A DNA stretch of 64,000 nucleotides, taken from positions 2,356,001 to 2,420,000 of the forward strand of contig NZ_JAGIOE010000001.1 in NCBI RefSeq assembly GCF_017876575.1, written 5' to 3'. The first letter of the stretch is position 1. Each line of letters starts with the position of its first letter. This stretch comes from Paeniglutamicibacter psychrophenolicus (GTDB lineage: Bacteria; Actinomycetota; Actinomycetes; Actinomycetales; Micrococcaceae). Shown here piece by piece: positions 55,598-64,000 of this stretch. A program made the translations under genes and the position numbers. Under the pieces are notes generated by a model. The model ran no database searches. It was not told where the DNA came from and saw nothing but the letters and a program-made list of their open reading frames with translations.

Positions 55598-55823
55598 AAC
55601 CCCGAGCTTAATACCCGGTGCCGCCACTTGTCGGCATTGGGGCCCCGATGTCGGATGCGGCAGATGGTGGCCGATGCCTCACCTGTGCAAAGCGTGGTGC
55701 TACCCACATCAAGGAACCCGGATGCGCCACAACTCGTTAGACTTATGGCGTGCCACCCCGAGTCCACGACGCGGGGCGGCACCCCGAGGCCGAATCTCGA
55801 CCCCCCATCCGTTAGGTGTAATT

Positions 55824-57536
55824 GTGCGAAAGATCTTCTCAGCGATCGCTATCATTCTTGGGCTGGCAGCCCTGGTGGTGGGGATCGGCCAGCGTACCGT
55901 CTGGGCTCCGCCCGAGACGCTGACCGCCCACCTTGCCGAAGCCCCGGCAGCAGCGCCGGTGACCTTGCTCGAATCCGGGATCGGAACCGTTGCCGGGCAC
56001 CCCACGGAGATCACCATCAAGGCCGAGGGCAAGTTCAGTGCCTCGCTGGTGCGCTCCGCCGATGCGCAGGCGTGGGTCGGCAAGGCCGCACACACCACCA
56101 TCTCCGGCATCAACGCCGCCGACACCGTCCTTGAATCCACCTCGGAAACCGGCGAGGCGCAGGTCCCCAACCCGGCCGGCGCGGACCTGTTCCAGGCGAC
56201 CGAGAACGCCGACAAGACCATGACCTACCGCTGGACGGACCCCGACGAGGGCTCCTGGACGCTGCTGCTGGCGGCCGACGGCAAGGCCGCCGCCCCCACC
56301 GACATCTCGGTGACCTGGCCCGGCGACACCGCCACCCCGTACTCCATGCCGCTGATCATCATCGGTGCCCTGCTGCTGGTCGCCGGAATCGCGCTGGCCG
56401 CGGTGCGCACCTCGCCGCGCGGGGGCTCAACCGGCGGAGGACGCCGCGCCGCCGATCGTTCCGGTGCCCCGCAGACCGGTTCGCTGCCAACCACCCCCAA
56501 CGGGAAGAGCGGCCCCAACACCGTCGCCAAGGTCGTTGCGACCGCCTCGATCCTGGCCCTGGCGCTGGTTCCCTCCGTGCCGGCACTGGCCGCAGGCCCG
56601 TCGTCCTCCCCGGCCGAGGCCCCCACCCAGGACACCGAGAAGGTCTTCCCGGTGGTGCTGCAGGCCCAGCTCGAGCGCATCCTTTCCGAGGTTTCCAGCT
56701 CCGTGGCCAAGGCCGACAAGTCGAAGAACGCCAAGGACCTCGAGGGCCGCACCACCGGTGCGCTCAAGGCGCTGCGCGGCCAGAACTACAAGCTGCGCAA
56801 CGACAAGGTCAAGCTCGACGGCCCCTCGGCCATCGACACCACCGTCATCCGCTCGGCCGCCGTGCCGACGGACGACGGCGCCCACTTCCCGCGTTCGCTG
56901 ATGGTTGTCACGGCGAAGGACTCCGGCGCCTCCACCATCCCCACGGCCATCACGCTGACCCAGGCGGGGCCGCGGGACAACTACAAGGTCGCCTTCGCCA
57001 CCCCGATGCTGCCCGGTTCCACATTCCCCGGGATCGCCGTGGGAGACCAGTCGGTGAAGCTGCTCAAGGACGATGCCAAGGACCTGGAAATGACCCCGAA
57101 GTCGGCCCTTGAGCGGCTGGCCGGGCTCATGGACAACGAGAAGTCCAAGGACTCGGACAAGTTCGCCAAGAACGCGTTCCTGACGCTCAACGCCAAGGAC
57201 CAGAACGCGCTGGTCAAGGCCAACAAGGACGCCAAGATCACCTTCAAGCGCCAGGTGAACGCCAAGGACACCGTCGTGTTGGCCACCCCGGACGGCGGGG
57301 CGCTGGTCTCGGGCAACTTCACCGCCACGACCACCGCGAAGCCCAAGGAAACCGGCGGCACCATCGGCCTGGACGACACCACCGCCAAGATCGTGGACGC
57401 GAAGGAAACCAAGAAGGGCATCGAGATCACCTACGGCGAGCCGATGCTCATCTACATCCCGGCCGCCGACTCCAAGGACAAGGTCTCGGTGGTTGCCGCC
57501 GAGGTCATCACCAAGGGCGCAAAACTGCTGAAGTAG
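55824..57536 (+). CDS. Actinobacterial membrane-anchored protein of unknown function
   Basis: 570-residue protein. N-terminal transmembrane helix (about 4-24), an extracellular region (about 25-175), a second helix (about 178-200), a Gly/Arg/Ser-rich basic linker, a third hydrophobic segment resembling a signal (about 238-257; VVATASILALALVPSVPALAAG), then a Lys/Asp/Ala-rich C-terminal domain of about 310 residues. It resembles conserved actinobacterial proteins of undefined role. The GTG is supported by AGGTG six bases upstream; a TAGACT near 55738 may be its promoter. No enzymatic motif is recognised. Confidence 0.75.
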   Translation: MRKIFSAIAIILGLAALVVGIGQRTVWAPPETLTAHLAEAPAAAPVTLLESGIGTVAGHPTEITIKAEGKFSASLVRSADAQAWVGKAAHTTISGINAADTVLESTSETGEAQVPNPAGADLFQATENADKTMTYRWTDPDEGSWTLLLAADGKAAAPTDISVTWPGDTATPYSMPLIIIGALLLVAGIALAAVRTSPRGGSTGGGRRAADRSGAPQTGSLPTTPNGKSGPNTVAKVVATASILALALVPSVPALAAGPSSSPAEAPTQDTEKVFPVVLQAQLERILSEVSSSVAKADKSKNAKDLEGRTTGALKALRGQNYKLRNDKVKLDGPSAIDTTVIRSAAVPTDDGAHFPRSLMVVTAKDSGASTIPTAITLTQAGPRDNYKVAFATPMLPGSTFPGIAVGDQSVKLLKDDAKDLEMTPKSALERLAGLMDNEKSKDSDKFAKNAFLTLNAKDQNALVKANKDAKITFKRQVNAKDTVVLATPDGGALVSGNFTATTTAKPKETGGTIGLDDTTAKIVDAKETKKGIEITYGEPMLIYIPAADSKDKVSVVAAEVITKGAKLLK

Positions 57537-57588
57537 CCAATATCCCCCTTCGGCGGGGGAGCGCAGGGAGGGGAAGGTTCCTCCACGC

Positions 57589-57648
57589 AAGGCGCGGTGC
57601 CACCGGCACGGGTAACGGATCCCGTGTTCGGCGGCACCGCGCCTTTTT
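57589..57648 (+). terminator. Intrinsic terminator after the unknown membrane protein
   Basis: 13-base stem AAGGCGCGGTGCC / GGCACCGCGCCTT with an inner CACGGG/CCCGTG hairpin, ending in TTTTTGC. Between convergent genes. Confidence 0.85.
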
Positions 57649-57730
57649 GCGTGCCGGTGTCCGATGCCCCGGGATGCACGGGCCTGGCCCGGCCACGGGA
57701 ACCAGACCACGGGAACCTGTGACAGGCGCG

Positions 57731-58879
57731 TCAGGAAAACACGGCGATGCCGTAGACGGCGAAGAGCACCAGGTGCGCGGCCCCGTGCGTGGCGGTGACC
57801 TGCTTGGCGGCAAACGTCGACACCGACAGCAGCAACGTCACGCCCAGCAGCATCAGGTTCACCGGCGTTTCGGCCAGCGCCACGGACTGGCCGGTGAGCA
57901 TGCCGATGACCAGGACCGCGGGAATGGTCAGGCCCACGGTTGAGACCAGGGCCCCGTGGCAGAGGTTGCCGACCCGCTGGATCTCACCGTTCAGGGCAGC
58001 GCGCACCGAGGTGATCGACTCGGGCAGGAAGACGATCATGGCGATGAGGATGCCCGAGAGCGCCACGGGCGCACCGACCCGGCCCAGGCCGTCGTCGAGC
58101 AGCGTGGCCATGTCGTGCGAGAGCAGCACGATGGGCAGGACCGTCACGACAAGCAATCCCATCCGCAGCCCGACCTCGGTGCGGTGTTCGGCGATGACCG
58201 CGGTGATGCGCGGGCGCTGCGCTGCGGGGCCCGCGCCGGCGGGCGGGGCCACACGCGGATCGACTTCCCGGAAGTCGTCGGCCTGCCGGCCCATCTGGCG
58301 GATGAGGAAGAAGCCGTAGAGGCCCAGGGTCAGCACGATGATGGGGATTTCCTGTCCCCGGGTGTAGGAGCCGGCCTTCCCGATCAGTGCAGGCAGGGCG
58401 AAGGCCAGCGAGGACAGGACGATGAGCATCCCCAGGTAGGCGGAGGTGCCGGTGCGGTTGTGCCCCAGCCCGCCGTGCTTGATGCCCCCGGCCAGCAGGG
58501 ACAGCCCGATCACGGCGTTGAGGATGATCATCGACACCGCCATCACCGAGTCCCGGGCGATGGTGGCGTGCTCGCCGGGCCCGAGCATGACGGCGGAAAT
58601 GAGCACCACCTCGATCAGCACGATCGATAGCGTCAGGACCAGGGACCCGTAGGGATCGCCCAGCCGGCGGGCCAGGTGTTCGGCCTCGTGGACCACCCCG
58701 AAGGCGCACAGCAGGATGACGCCGATGATCAGGACCAGCGCACCGACCAGCAGCGGTGCGCTGGTGGGCGGCTCAAGCAGGGGGCCGGCCAGCAGCAGGC
58801 CGAGGACTGCGCCCCAGCCGACGACGAGGCGCACGATGGCGGGGCGTGTGAGGATGGAGCGTGCAGTGGGGGAAACCAC
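57731..58879 (-). CDS. Calcium/cation:proton antiporter (CaCA superfamily, ChaA-like)
   Basis: 382-residue membrane protein with about eleven hydrophobic segments in two repeats. The repeat signatures are the acidic helices FGVVHEAEHLARRLGDPYGS plus LIEVVLISAVML in the first half and IVFLPESITSVRAALNGE in the second, matching ChaA-type calcium or sodium/proton exchangers. The GTG at 58879 has TAGGGT seven bases upstream (58887-58892, minus sense), so it is probably leaderless; longer frames are not supported. A 16-base palindrome lies 34 bases further upstream. Confidence 0.85.
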   Translation of the reverse strand: MVSPTARSILTRPAIVRLVVGWGAVLGLLLAGPLLEPPTSAPLLVGALVLIIGVILLCAFGVVHEAEHLARRLGDPYGSLVLTLSIVLIEVVLISAVMLGPGEHATIARDSVMAVSMIILNAVIGLSLLAGGIKHGGLGHNRTGTSAYLGMLIVLSSLAFALPALIGKAGSYTRGQEIPIIVLTLGLYGFFLIRQMGRQADDFREVDPRVAPPAGAGPAAQRPRITAVIAEHRTEVGLRMGLLVVTVLPIVLLSHDMATLLDDGLGRVGAPVALSGILIAMIVFLPESITSVRAALNGEIQRVGNLCHGALVSTVGLTIPAVLVIGMLTGQSVALAETPVNLMLLGVTLLLSVSTFAAKQVTATHGAAHLVLFAVYGIAVFS

Positions 58880-59211
58880 GGGATGGACCCTATTCCACGG
58901 GGCCGTCCCCGTGTTCGATCGATCGAACGGGCCGTCCCGTCCGCAACTGGGCTGCCACGCTGCCCTCGGGATGTGCCTGGATGCAGGGACCGGTGCAGCG
59001 GGAGATTTCCAATCACTAGGATATGCCACCGGCGCTGTCCGGGGGCATCCGGCGTGTCCGGCGCCACCGGGGCCCTCCCCGCGGGGGCCCCGGATTGCGG
59101 TCCCGGAGTATTCCCGCGGCACCGCTCCCCGGCGGGAGCCACGCCGGTGTGCTTGTCAGCGGGAAGCGGACGGGTTTTCCACCCGGGCACCAAGCGGCCT
59201 AAAGTAGAGGA
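58880..59211. other. Divergent gap between antiporter and thioredoxin-fold genes, with palindrome
   Basis: About 330 bases. It contains a perfect 16-base palindrome GTTCGATCGATCGAAC (58913-58928) close to the antiporter promoter, and the -10 boxes of both flanking genes: TAGGGT for the antiporter and TAAAGT (59200-59205) for the other. No coding sequence is supported. Confidence 0.6.
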
Positions 59212-60141
59212 ATGACCACCAGCATGCCTGAACCCACTGCACCCTCCTCGCGCGGCGCCATTGATCTGGCAGCCTTCAAGACGCCCCAACCGGAGCCGAT
59301 CCACGGCACGGCGGACGCCGGGGCCCCGACCTGGGTGCGCTCCGTCAACCAGGAACTCTTCCCGGAAATCGTTGCGCTCTCGCAACAGGTGCCGGTGATC
59401 GTCTCGCTGGGCAGCCCGCGTTCCCCGGCCTCGGTCCAGCTCGATGCGACGCTTGCCTCGCTGGTCGACGCGAAGGGCGGAACGCTCGCGCTGGCCACCG
59501 TGGATGCGGAGGCCGAGCCGGCCATCGCCCAGGCCTTCCAGGTCACGCAGGTGCCCGCCGTCATCGCACTGGTCAACGGCCAGCCGGTGCCGCTCTTCCA
59601 GGGCAGCGCCGAGGTCTCGCAGATCCAGTCGCTGATCGAGGAATTGCTGGGCCTGGGTGTCCAGCACGGGGTCGCCGGGACCATCGCGCCGCTGGGCACC
59701 ACCGCTGGCGCAACAGCGCCGGCCCCACTGCCTCCGCTGCACCAGGAGGCGCTGGACGCCATCGAATCCGGAGACCTGCCGGCGGCGGAGAACGCCTACA
59801 AGCAGGCGCTGAACGAGAAGCCCAACGACAACGACGCGGCCATCGGCCTGAACCAGGTGCGCCTGCTGATGCGCACCCAGGACAAGGACCTGGCCGCGGT
59901 GCGTGCCGCAGGGGCCGCGAACCCCGACGATCTGGCCGCGCAGCTGGACGTTGCCGACATGGACCTGATTGGCGGGCACGTCGAGGACGCCTTCTCCCGT
60001 CTGGTGGGCTTCATCGGCCGCCACGCGGGCGACGAGAAGGAAGCCGCCCGGGCCCGCTTGGTCGAGCTGTACTCCGTGGTCGGGGTGGCCGACCAGCGCG
60101 TGGTCGCCTCGCGCCAGAAGCTGGCACGCGTCCTGTTCTAG
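59212..60141 (+). CDS. Thioredoxin-fold / TPR protein (YbbN/CnoX-like)
   Basis: 309-residue protein. The N-terminal thioredoxin fold (about 45-155; LATVDAEAEPAIAQAFQVTQ and VPAVIALVNGQ with the cis-Pro) lacks the CxxC: the active-site position reads LGSPRSPAS. The C-terminal half (about 175-305) has TPR-like helices (DAIESGDLPAAENAYKQALN). This is the layout of YbbN/CnoX co-chaperones, which hold clients rather than reduce disulfides. TAAAGT ends six bases before the ATG with no spaced ribosome site, i.e. a probable leaderless message. Confidence 0.85.
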   Translation: MTTSMPEPTAPSSRGAIDLAAFKTPQPEPIHGTADAGAPTWVRSVNQELFPEIVALSQQVPVIVSLGSPRSPASVQLDATLASLVDAKGGTLALATVDAEAEPAIAQAFQVTQVPAVIALVNGQPVPLFQGSAEVSQIQSLIEELLGLGVQHGVAGTIAPLGTTAGATAPAPLPPLHQEALDAIESGDLPAAENAYKQALNEKPNDNDAAIGLNQVRLLMRTQDKDLAAVRAAGAANPDDLAAQLDVADMDLIGGHVEDAFSRLVGFIGRHAGDEKEAARARLVELYSVVGVADQRVVASRQKLARVLF

Positions 60142-60198
60142 GATCCCTTGCCGAACCGGTCCCGTGCGCTGCCGCCCGCGGACCCGGCTCGGCGACCA

Positions 60199-60244
60199 GG
60201 GAGTGTCTTTCGCGAACCCGTCCGGGGCCGCGAAGGGCACTCCC
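60199..60244 (+). terminator. Hairpin downstream of the thioredoxin-fold gene
   Basis: 16-base stem between 60199-60214 (GGGAGTGTCTTTCGCG) and 60229-60244, fully paired if two G-U wobbles are allowed, followed by TTTCGCG. A perfect 14-base palindrome CGTCCCGCGGGACG follows at 60250-60263. Confidence 0.6.
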
Positions 60245-60300
60245 TTTCGCGTCCCGCGGGACGAGAGAACCGCGGGCGCAGGCGGGCGAAATTCCCGGCG

Positions 60301-60351
60301 CGTCATCCCAAGGGGCAGCGCGTTCGGCGGGATTAGTCCGCAGGGATGACG
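60301..60351 (+). repeat. Inverted repeat upstream of ABC exporter operon
   Basis: CGTCATCCC (60301-60309) pairs with GGGATGACG (60343-60351), enclosing a smaller GCGGG...TCCGC stem. It lies 35 bases before the ABC ATPase start, upstream of its -10 box, so it acts on DNA or in read-through RNA. Confidence 0.5.
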
Positions 60352-60385
60352 GCAAAACCATGTGCCGACTGCTAATTTCGATTGC

Positions 60386-61165
60386 ATGAGCAACTCCACC
60401 GCGGAACCCGGCACCCCGGCCCTGTCGATCCGATCCCTGGGCAAGCGCTTCGGCGAAAAGGTCGCGGTCAACGGCATTTCCCTCGATGTCCCCGCCGGGT
60501 CGTTCTTCGGCCTGGTCGGACCCAACGGCGCCGGCAAGACCACCACGCTGTCCATGGCCACCGGGCTGCTGCGCCCCGACGCGGGCCAGGTGTGGCTGGC
60601 CGGGATCGACGTTTGGGCCGAACCGCTGAAGGCCAAGGCCGCCATGGGCGTGCTGGCCGACGGGGTGCGGCTCTTCGACAGGCTCTCCGGGCGCCAGCTG
60701 GTCACCTACTCCGGCCTGCTGCGCGGCATGGACCGCGCCACGGTCGCCGAACGCACCGTGGACCTGCTGCGCGTGCTGGATCTGGAGGACGCCGGGGCCA
60801 AGCTGGTGGTGGACTACTCCGCGGGCATGACCAAGAAGATCGCGCTGGCCACCGCGTTGATCCACTCCCCGCGGGTGCTGGTGCTCGACGAGCCCTTCGA
60901 GGCCGTGGACCCGGTCTCCGCGGCCAACATCCGCGAGATCCTCACCGACTACGTCGGCCACGGCGGCACCGTCATCGTCTCCTCGCACGTCATGGACCTG
61001 GTCCAGCGCATGTGCAGCCACGTGGCGGTCATCGCCGAGGGCAACCTGCTGGCCGCCGGCACCGTGGACCAGGTCCGCGGCGGGGTCTCCCTGGAGGAAC
61101 GCTTCGTGCAATTGGTTGGCGGGCGCGGGAACAGCGAGGGCCTGTCATGGTTGCACACCTCCTGA
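60386..61165 (+). CDS. ABC transporter ATP-binding protein (exporter type)
   Basis: 259-residue ATPase. Walker A GPNGAGKTTT near residue 44, a degenerate signature DYSAGMTKKIALA in place of LSGGQ, Walker B VLVLDEPFEAVDP, and switch IVSSHVMD. The pattern is that of ABC-2-type exporters for drugs or polymers. ATG 60386 is chosen because TAATTT (60373-60378) ends seven bases before it, a leaderless start; the GTG at 60362 lies upstream of the predicted transcript start. It overlaps the permease gene by 19 bases. Confidence 0.88.
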   Translation: MSNSTAEPGTPALSIRSLGKRFGEKVAVNGISLDVPAGSFFGLVGPNGAGKTTTLSMATGLLRPDAGQVWLAGIDVWAEPLKAKAAMGVLADGVRLFDRLSGRQLVTYSGLLRGMDRATVAERTVDLLRVLDLEDAGAKLVVDYSAGMTKKIALATALIHSPRVLVLDEPFEAVDPVSAANIREILTDYVGHGGTVIVSSHVMDLVQRMCSHVAVIAEGNLLAAGTVDQVRGGVSLEERFVQLVGGRGNSEGLSWLHTS

Positions 61166-62715
61166 GGTTGAAGCTGGCGCTGCTGCGCAACTCCTTCCGG
61201 CGCAGTCCCTGGCAGCTGGTGGGCGTGTGCATCGGCGGCCTCTACGGGCTGGGCATGGTCGTCTTCGCCGTCTCCGGCACGGCGTTGCTGGCCGATGCGG
61301 ATCCCGCGCTGGCCAACACCATCCTCATCTGCGCGGTTTCGCTGATCACCCTGGGCTGGGCCATCGTCCCGCTGGTCTCCTTCGGCGTCGATTTGACCCT
61401 TGACCCGGCACGCTTCACCACCTTCACGATCTCCCGGCCCAGGCTGGCGACGGGCCTGCTGCTCTCGGGCTTCATCGGCGTCCCGGGGCTGCTGACGCTG
61501 CTGCTGCTCGGCGGCCAGTTCCTGGCCTGGCGCCGCGATCCGCCGGCCCTGCTCGCGGCGCTGGCCGGGGGAGTGGCAGGTGCCTTGATGTGCCTGGCGC
61601 TGGCGCGGCTGACCACCACCTCGATGGCCCGGCTGACCGGCTCGCGGCGCTTCCGCGACGTCGCCGGGATCATCACGATCATCCCGCTGATCCTGCTGGG
61701 CCCGATCATCGGCTCGGCGGCCGAGGGCATCGAGTCGGTGCTTGACTGGCTGCCGCGCCTGGCCGCGGTGCTGGGCTTCACCCCGCTGGGCGTTTTCGCG
61801 GCGCTGCCCGGGGACCTGGCCGCCGGGGCCTGGGGGCTGGGCGCGGCACGCCTGGTGCTGGGTCTGGCGTACCTGGGCGCGGTGATCTGGGCCTGGGAGC
61901 GCGGGCTGCACAAGTCCATGGAAAACCCGCTGGCGCCGCACACCGGCTCCAAGTCCGTGGGCATGGGCGCCTTCGGCATCTTCCCCGCCACCCCGCGCGG
62001 CGCGGTGGCCGCCCGCGCCCTGACCTACTGGCTCAAGGACCCCCGCTACGCCGCCTCCATCGTGGTAGTCCCGCTGATGCCGGTGCTGATCTGGTTCGCC
62101 TCGACCAACGCGGGGAACCCGCAGCTGATGCTGGTCCTGGGGCCGCTGCTGGGGATCCTGATGGCGTTCGCGATCTCCGCCGACGTCTCCTACGATTCCA
62201 CCGCGTTCTCGTTGCACGTGCTCACCGGGGTGCGCGGGGTGGACGACCGGGCCGGGCGCGTGCTGGCCTGTGCCGTGTTCGCGCTGCCGGTGACACTGCT
62301 GGCAGCGATCCTGCCGCCGGTGTTCCTGGGCCGGGCGGACCTGATGCCGGCGATCCTGGGCATCTCGCTGTGCGGGCTGCTGGCCGGGCTCGGCGTGGCC
62401 TCGGTGGCCTCGGCGCGCTTCACCTATGCCGTCCCGCTGCCGGGGGAGAGCCCGTTCAAGACGCCCCCGGGCGCCGGTGCGCGGATGGCCGTGGTGCAAT
62501 TGGCGACGTTCACGATCATGTCGGTGCTGCTGCTGCCTGCCCTGGGGTTGCTGGTTGCCCAGGTCCTCACGCACCAGGCGCTCTTCGGCTGGCTCGCCCT
62601 GGCGGTGGGCGTGGCCGAGGGCGCGGGGCTGCTGGTGGCCGGAATCCGCATCGGCGGGCGCTGGCTCGATGCCCGGGCACCGGAGCTGATGCAGGCGGTC
62701 GCGGCCAACCGCTGA
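61147..62715 (+). CDS. ABC exporter permease
   Basis: 522-residue membrane protein with about twelve hydrophobic segments, encoded with its start inside the ATPase gene. N-terminal segment LRLKLALLRNSFRRSPWQLV resembles large actinobacterial ABC permeases of unassigned substrate. There is no periplasmic-binding-protein gene nearby, which supports export. The substrate cannot be predicted. Confidence 0.82.
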   Translation: MVAHLLRLKLALLRNSFRRSPWQLVGVCIGGLYGLGMVVFAVSGTALLADADPALANTILICAVSLITLGWAIVPLVSFGVDLTLDPARFTTFTISRPRLATGLLLSGFIGVPGLLTLLLLGGQFLAWRRDPPALLAALAGGVAGALMCLALARLTTTSMARLTGSRRFRDVAGIITIIPLILLGPIIGSAAEGIESVLDWLPRLAAVLGFTPLGVFAALPGDLAAGAWGLGAARLVLGLAYLGAVIWAWERGLHKSMENPLAPHTGSKSVGMGAFGIFPATPRGAVAARALTYWLKDPRYAASIVVVPLMPVLIWFASTNAGNPQLMLVLGPLLGILMAFAISADVSYDSTAFSLHVLTGVRGVDDRAGRVLACAVFALPVTLLAAILPPVFLGRADLMPAILGISLCGLLAGLGVASVASARFTYAVPLPGESPFKTPPGAGARMAVVQLATFTIMSVLLLPALGLLVAQVLTHQALFGWLALAVGVAEGAGLLVAGIRIGGRWLDARAPELMQAVAANR

Positions 62716-62787
62716 TGTGCCCCACGCGACCTGCCCCGGCACCCGGGATCGACCGACCCGGGGGATTCGCTTGTTAGACTGGAGGAC

Positions 62788-63084
62788 ATGAGCATGCCCC
62801 TAGATCCGTTCCGCAATGATCCCCGCACCACCTCCGGCGGCGGTGCCACCACCATCGAGCGCACCGAAGTGGCCCAGGAAGTCGAGGCCGGGGACCACGA
62901 ACGCTTTGCGCACTATGTGCGCAAGGAAAAGATCATGGAGTCGGCGCTCTCCGGGGACCCCGTGATCGCCCTGTGCGGGAAGGTCTGGATTCCGGGCCGC
63001 GACCCGCAGAAGTTCCCCGTGTGCCCCGAGTGCAAGGAAATCTACGAGGGCCTCACCGGCGGCGGCGACAAGGACAAGAAGTAG
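62788..63084 (+). CDS. DUF3039 protein
   Basis: 98-residue protein of the actinobacterial DUF3039 family. A polar N terminus is followed by ERFAHYVRKEKIMESALSGD and a putative zinc site from Cys63 (ALCGKVW) and Cys79/Cys82 (VCPEC). Function unknown. TAGACT (62775-62780) ends seven bases before the ATG and GGAGGAC fills that interval, so either leaderless or leadered start is possible. It is followed by a helicase gene, a neighbour commonly seen in actinobacteria. Confidence 0.88.
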   Translation: MSMPLDPFRNDPRTTSGGGATTIERTEVAQEVEAGDHERFAHYVRKEKIMESALSGDPVIALCGKVWIPGRDPQKFPVCPECKEIYEGLTGGGDKDKK

Positions 63085-63178
63085 TTCCTTCCACGCAACA
63101 CGTCTTGACCCGAACCCGCCCGGGTGCGCCGGCACGCGCCCTGGCAGGGAAGATTCTTAGCGCCGTGGAGGTGTATGC

Positions 63179-64000
63179 ATGACCGATACCTTGTTCTCAC
63201 TTGCAGACAAGCTGCCCATGGAGGACCGGCTTCCTCCCGCCTACCCCGAACGGGCGGCCTGGGGCACCGGACCGAAGCTGCGTGCCTGGCAGGCGGAGGC
63301 GCTGGACAAGTACTTCACCGACAATCCGCGCGACTTCATGGCCGTGGCAACCCCCGGCGCAGGCAAGACCACCTTCGCACTGCGCCTGGCCAAGGTGCTG
63401 GTCGACGCGAAGACCATCAACCGCATCATCGTGGTTGCCCCCACCGACCACCTCAAGAAGCAGTGGGCCGACGCCGCGGGGCGCGTGGGCCTGGCCCTTG
63501 ACCCGAACTTCAAGAACTCGGACGGCCGCCACGGCGCTGACTACATCGGCGTCGTGGTGACCTACGCCCAGGTCGCCTCCAAGCCGATGCTGCACCGGGC
63601 GAAGGTCGAGGCGGCCCGCACCCTGGTGATCCTCGACGAGATCCACCACGGCGGCGACGCCCTGTCCTGGGGCGAGGGCATCCGCGAGGCCTTCGAGCCG
63701 GCGACCCGCCGCCTGGCGCTGACCGGCACCCCGTTCCGCTCGGACACCGCGGCGATTCCCTTCGTCGAATACGCCGAGGGTACCGACGGCATCCGCCGCT
63801 CCAGGGCCGACTACACCTACGGCTACGGCCAGGCGCTGCGCGACCACGTGGTGCGCCCGGTGCTGTTCATGGCCTACTCCGGGTACATGCGCTGGAAGAC
63901 CAGCGGCGGCGAGGAGATGGAAGCCCAGCTCGGAGAGGGCTTCACCAAGGACATCACCGCCCACGCCTGGCGCACCGCGCTGGACCCGGCGGGCGACTGG
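63179..64000 (+). CDS. DEAD/DEAH-type superfamily 2 helicase, 3' part beyond window
   Basis: The first 274 residues are visible. Motif I ATPGAGKTTF near residue 56, Ia VVAPTDHLKKQW, motif II as DEIHH near residue 150 (DEIH variant), motif III LTGTPFRSD. This corresponds to the first RecA-like domain of an SF2 helicase; domain 2 lies outside. The ATG 63179 is set by GGAGG eight bases upstream. The DEIHHGGDALSW segment suggests an SF2 group acting on DNA or RNA in repair, but this is not decidable here. Confidence 0.88.
   Translation, partial: MTDTLFSLADKLPMEDRLPPAYPERAAWGTGPKLRAWQAEALDKYFTDNPRDFMAVATPGAGKTTFALRLAKVLVDAKTINRIIVVAPTDHLKKQWADAAGRVGLALDPNFKNSDGRHGADYIGVVVTYAQVASKPMLHRAKVEAARTLVILDEIHHGGDALSWGEGIREAFEPATRRLALTGTPFRSDTAAIPFVEYAEGTDGIRRSRADYTYGYGQALRDHVVRPVLFMAYSGYMRWKTSGGEEMEAQLGEGFTKDITAHAWRTALDPAGDW

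Overview
This 64 kb window is a dense, GC-rich stretch of bacterial chromosome. Gene content and order point to an actinobacterium of the Micrococcaceae (Arthrobacter-like); the family placement is inference from these two things, not from a search. The strongest clue is the block argS-lysA-hom-thrC-thrB-rho-prfA-prmC-tsaC-wecA-atp operon, a conserved actinobacterial arrangement also known from Mycobacterium, together with NucS, a Kgd-type 2-oxoglutarate enzyme, DUF2550 and DUF3039. I see no phage, insertion sequence, integrase, rRNA operon or CRISPR array, and base composition is even except for one AT-richer promoter region near 18.65-18.78 kb.

Layout. 0-2.7 kb: kgd (minus, cut by the window edge). 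3.2-5.6 kb: two CNNM/CorC-type membrane proteins. 5.6-9.6 kb: a zinc-type ABC importer (znuA-znuC-znuB) behind a candidate Zur box, a cupin protein, and a Fur/Zur-family regulator. 9.8-14.3 kb: a metallo-beta-lactamase-fold hydrolase, a divergent cysteine desulfhydrase/sulfurtransferase pair, an alcohol dehydrogenase and a HIT protein. 14.5-18.5 kb: the large helicase hrpA. 18.9-21.7 kb: a TrpXYZ-like ABC importer with a perfect CRP-type site upstream. 21.9-28.5 kb: cardiolipin synthase, a carboxylesterase, a DUF1801 protein, a VanY-like peptidase and a two-component system whose kinase appears to be preceded by a small overlapping leader ORF. 28.6-28.9 kb: a possible small RNA and tRNA-Arg(CCG).

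29.1-50.9 kb is the housekeeping core. It holds arginyl-tRNA synthetase, the aspartate-family pathway genes for lysine and threonine, Rho with a very long disordered N-terminal insert, release factor 1 and its methyltransferase, the tRNA t6A enzyme, the first lipid-linked-sugar transferase of cell-wall glycan synthesis, and the complete F1Fo ATP synthase operon ending at a strong terminator. 51-64 kb: cspA, nagA, nucS, an unknown zinc-motif protein, an AI-2E-family permease, an unknown secreted/membrane protein, a calcium/proton antiporter-type protein, a thioredoxin-fold/TPR protein, an ABC exporter pair, DUF3039 and the start of a DEAD/DEAH-type helicase.

Two themes cross the window. First, at least eleven genes have a TANNNT hexamer ending 6-7 bases before the start codon, the signature of leaderless actinobacterial transcripts; this also settles several start codons. 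Second, regulatory structure is visible in many gaps: Zur-like and CRP-like operators, mutually exclusive hairpins at the atpH-atpA junction, and stacked hairpins before the ABC exporter. No clearly unprecedented multi-gene system is evident. The most novel leads are the leader ORF at 26.4 kb, the small-RNA candidate at 28.65 kb and the atpH-atpA RNA structure.
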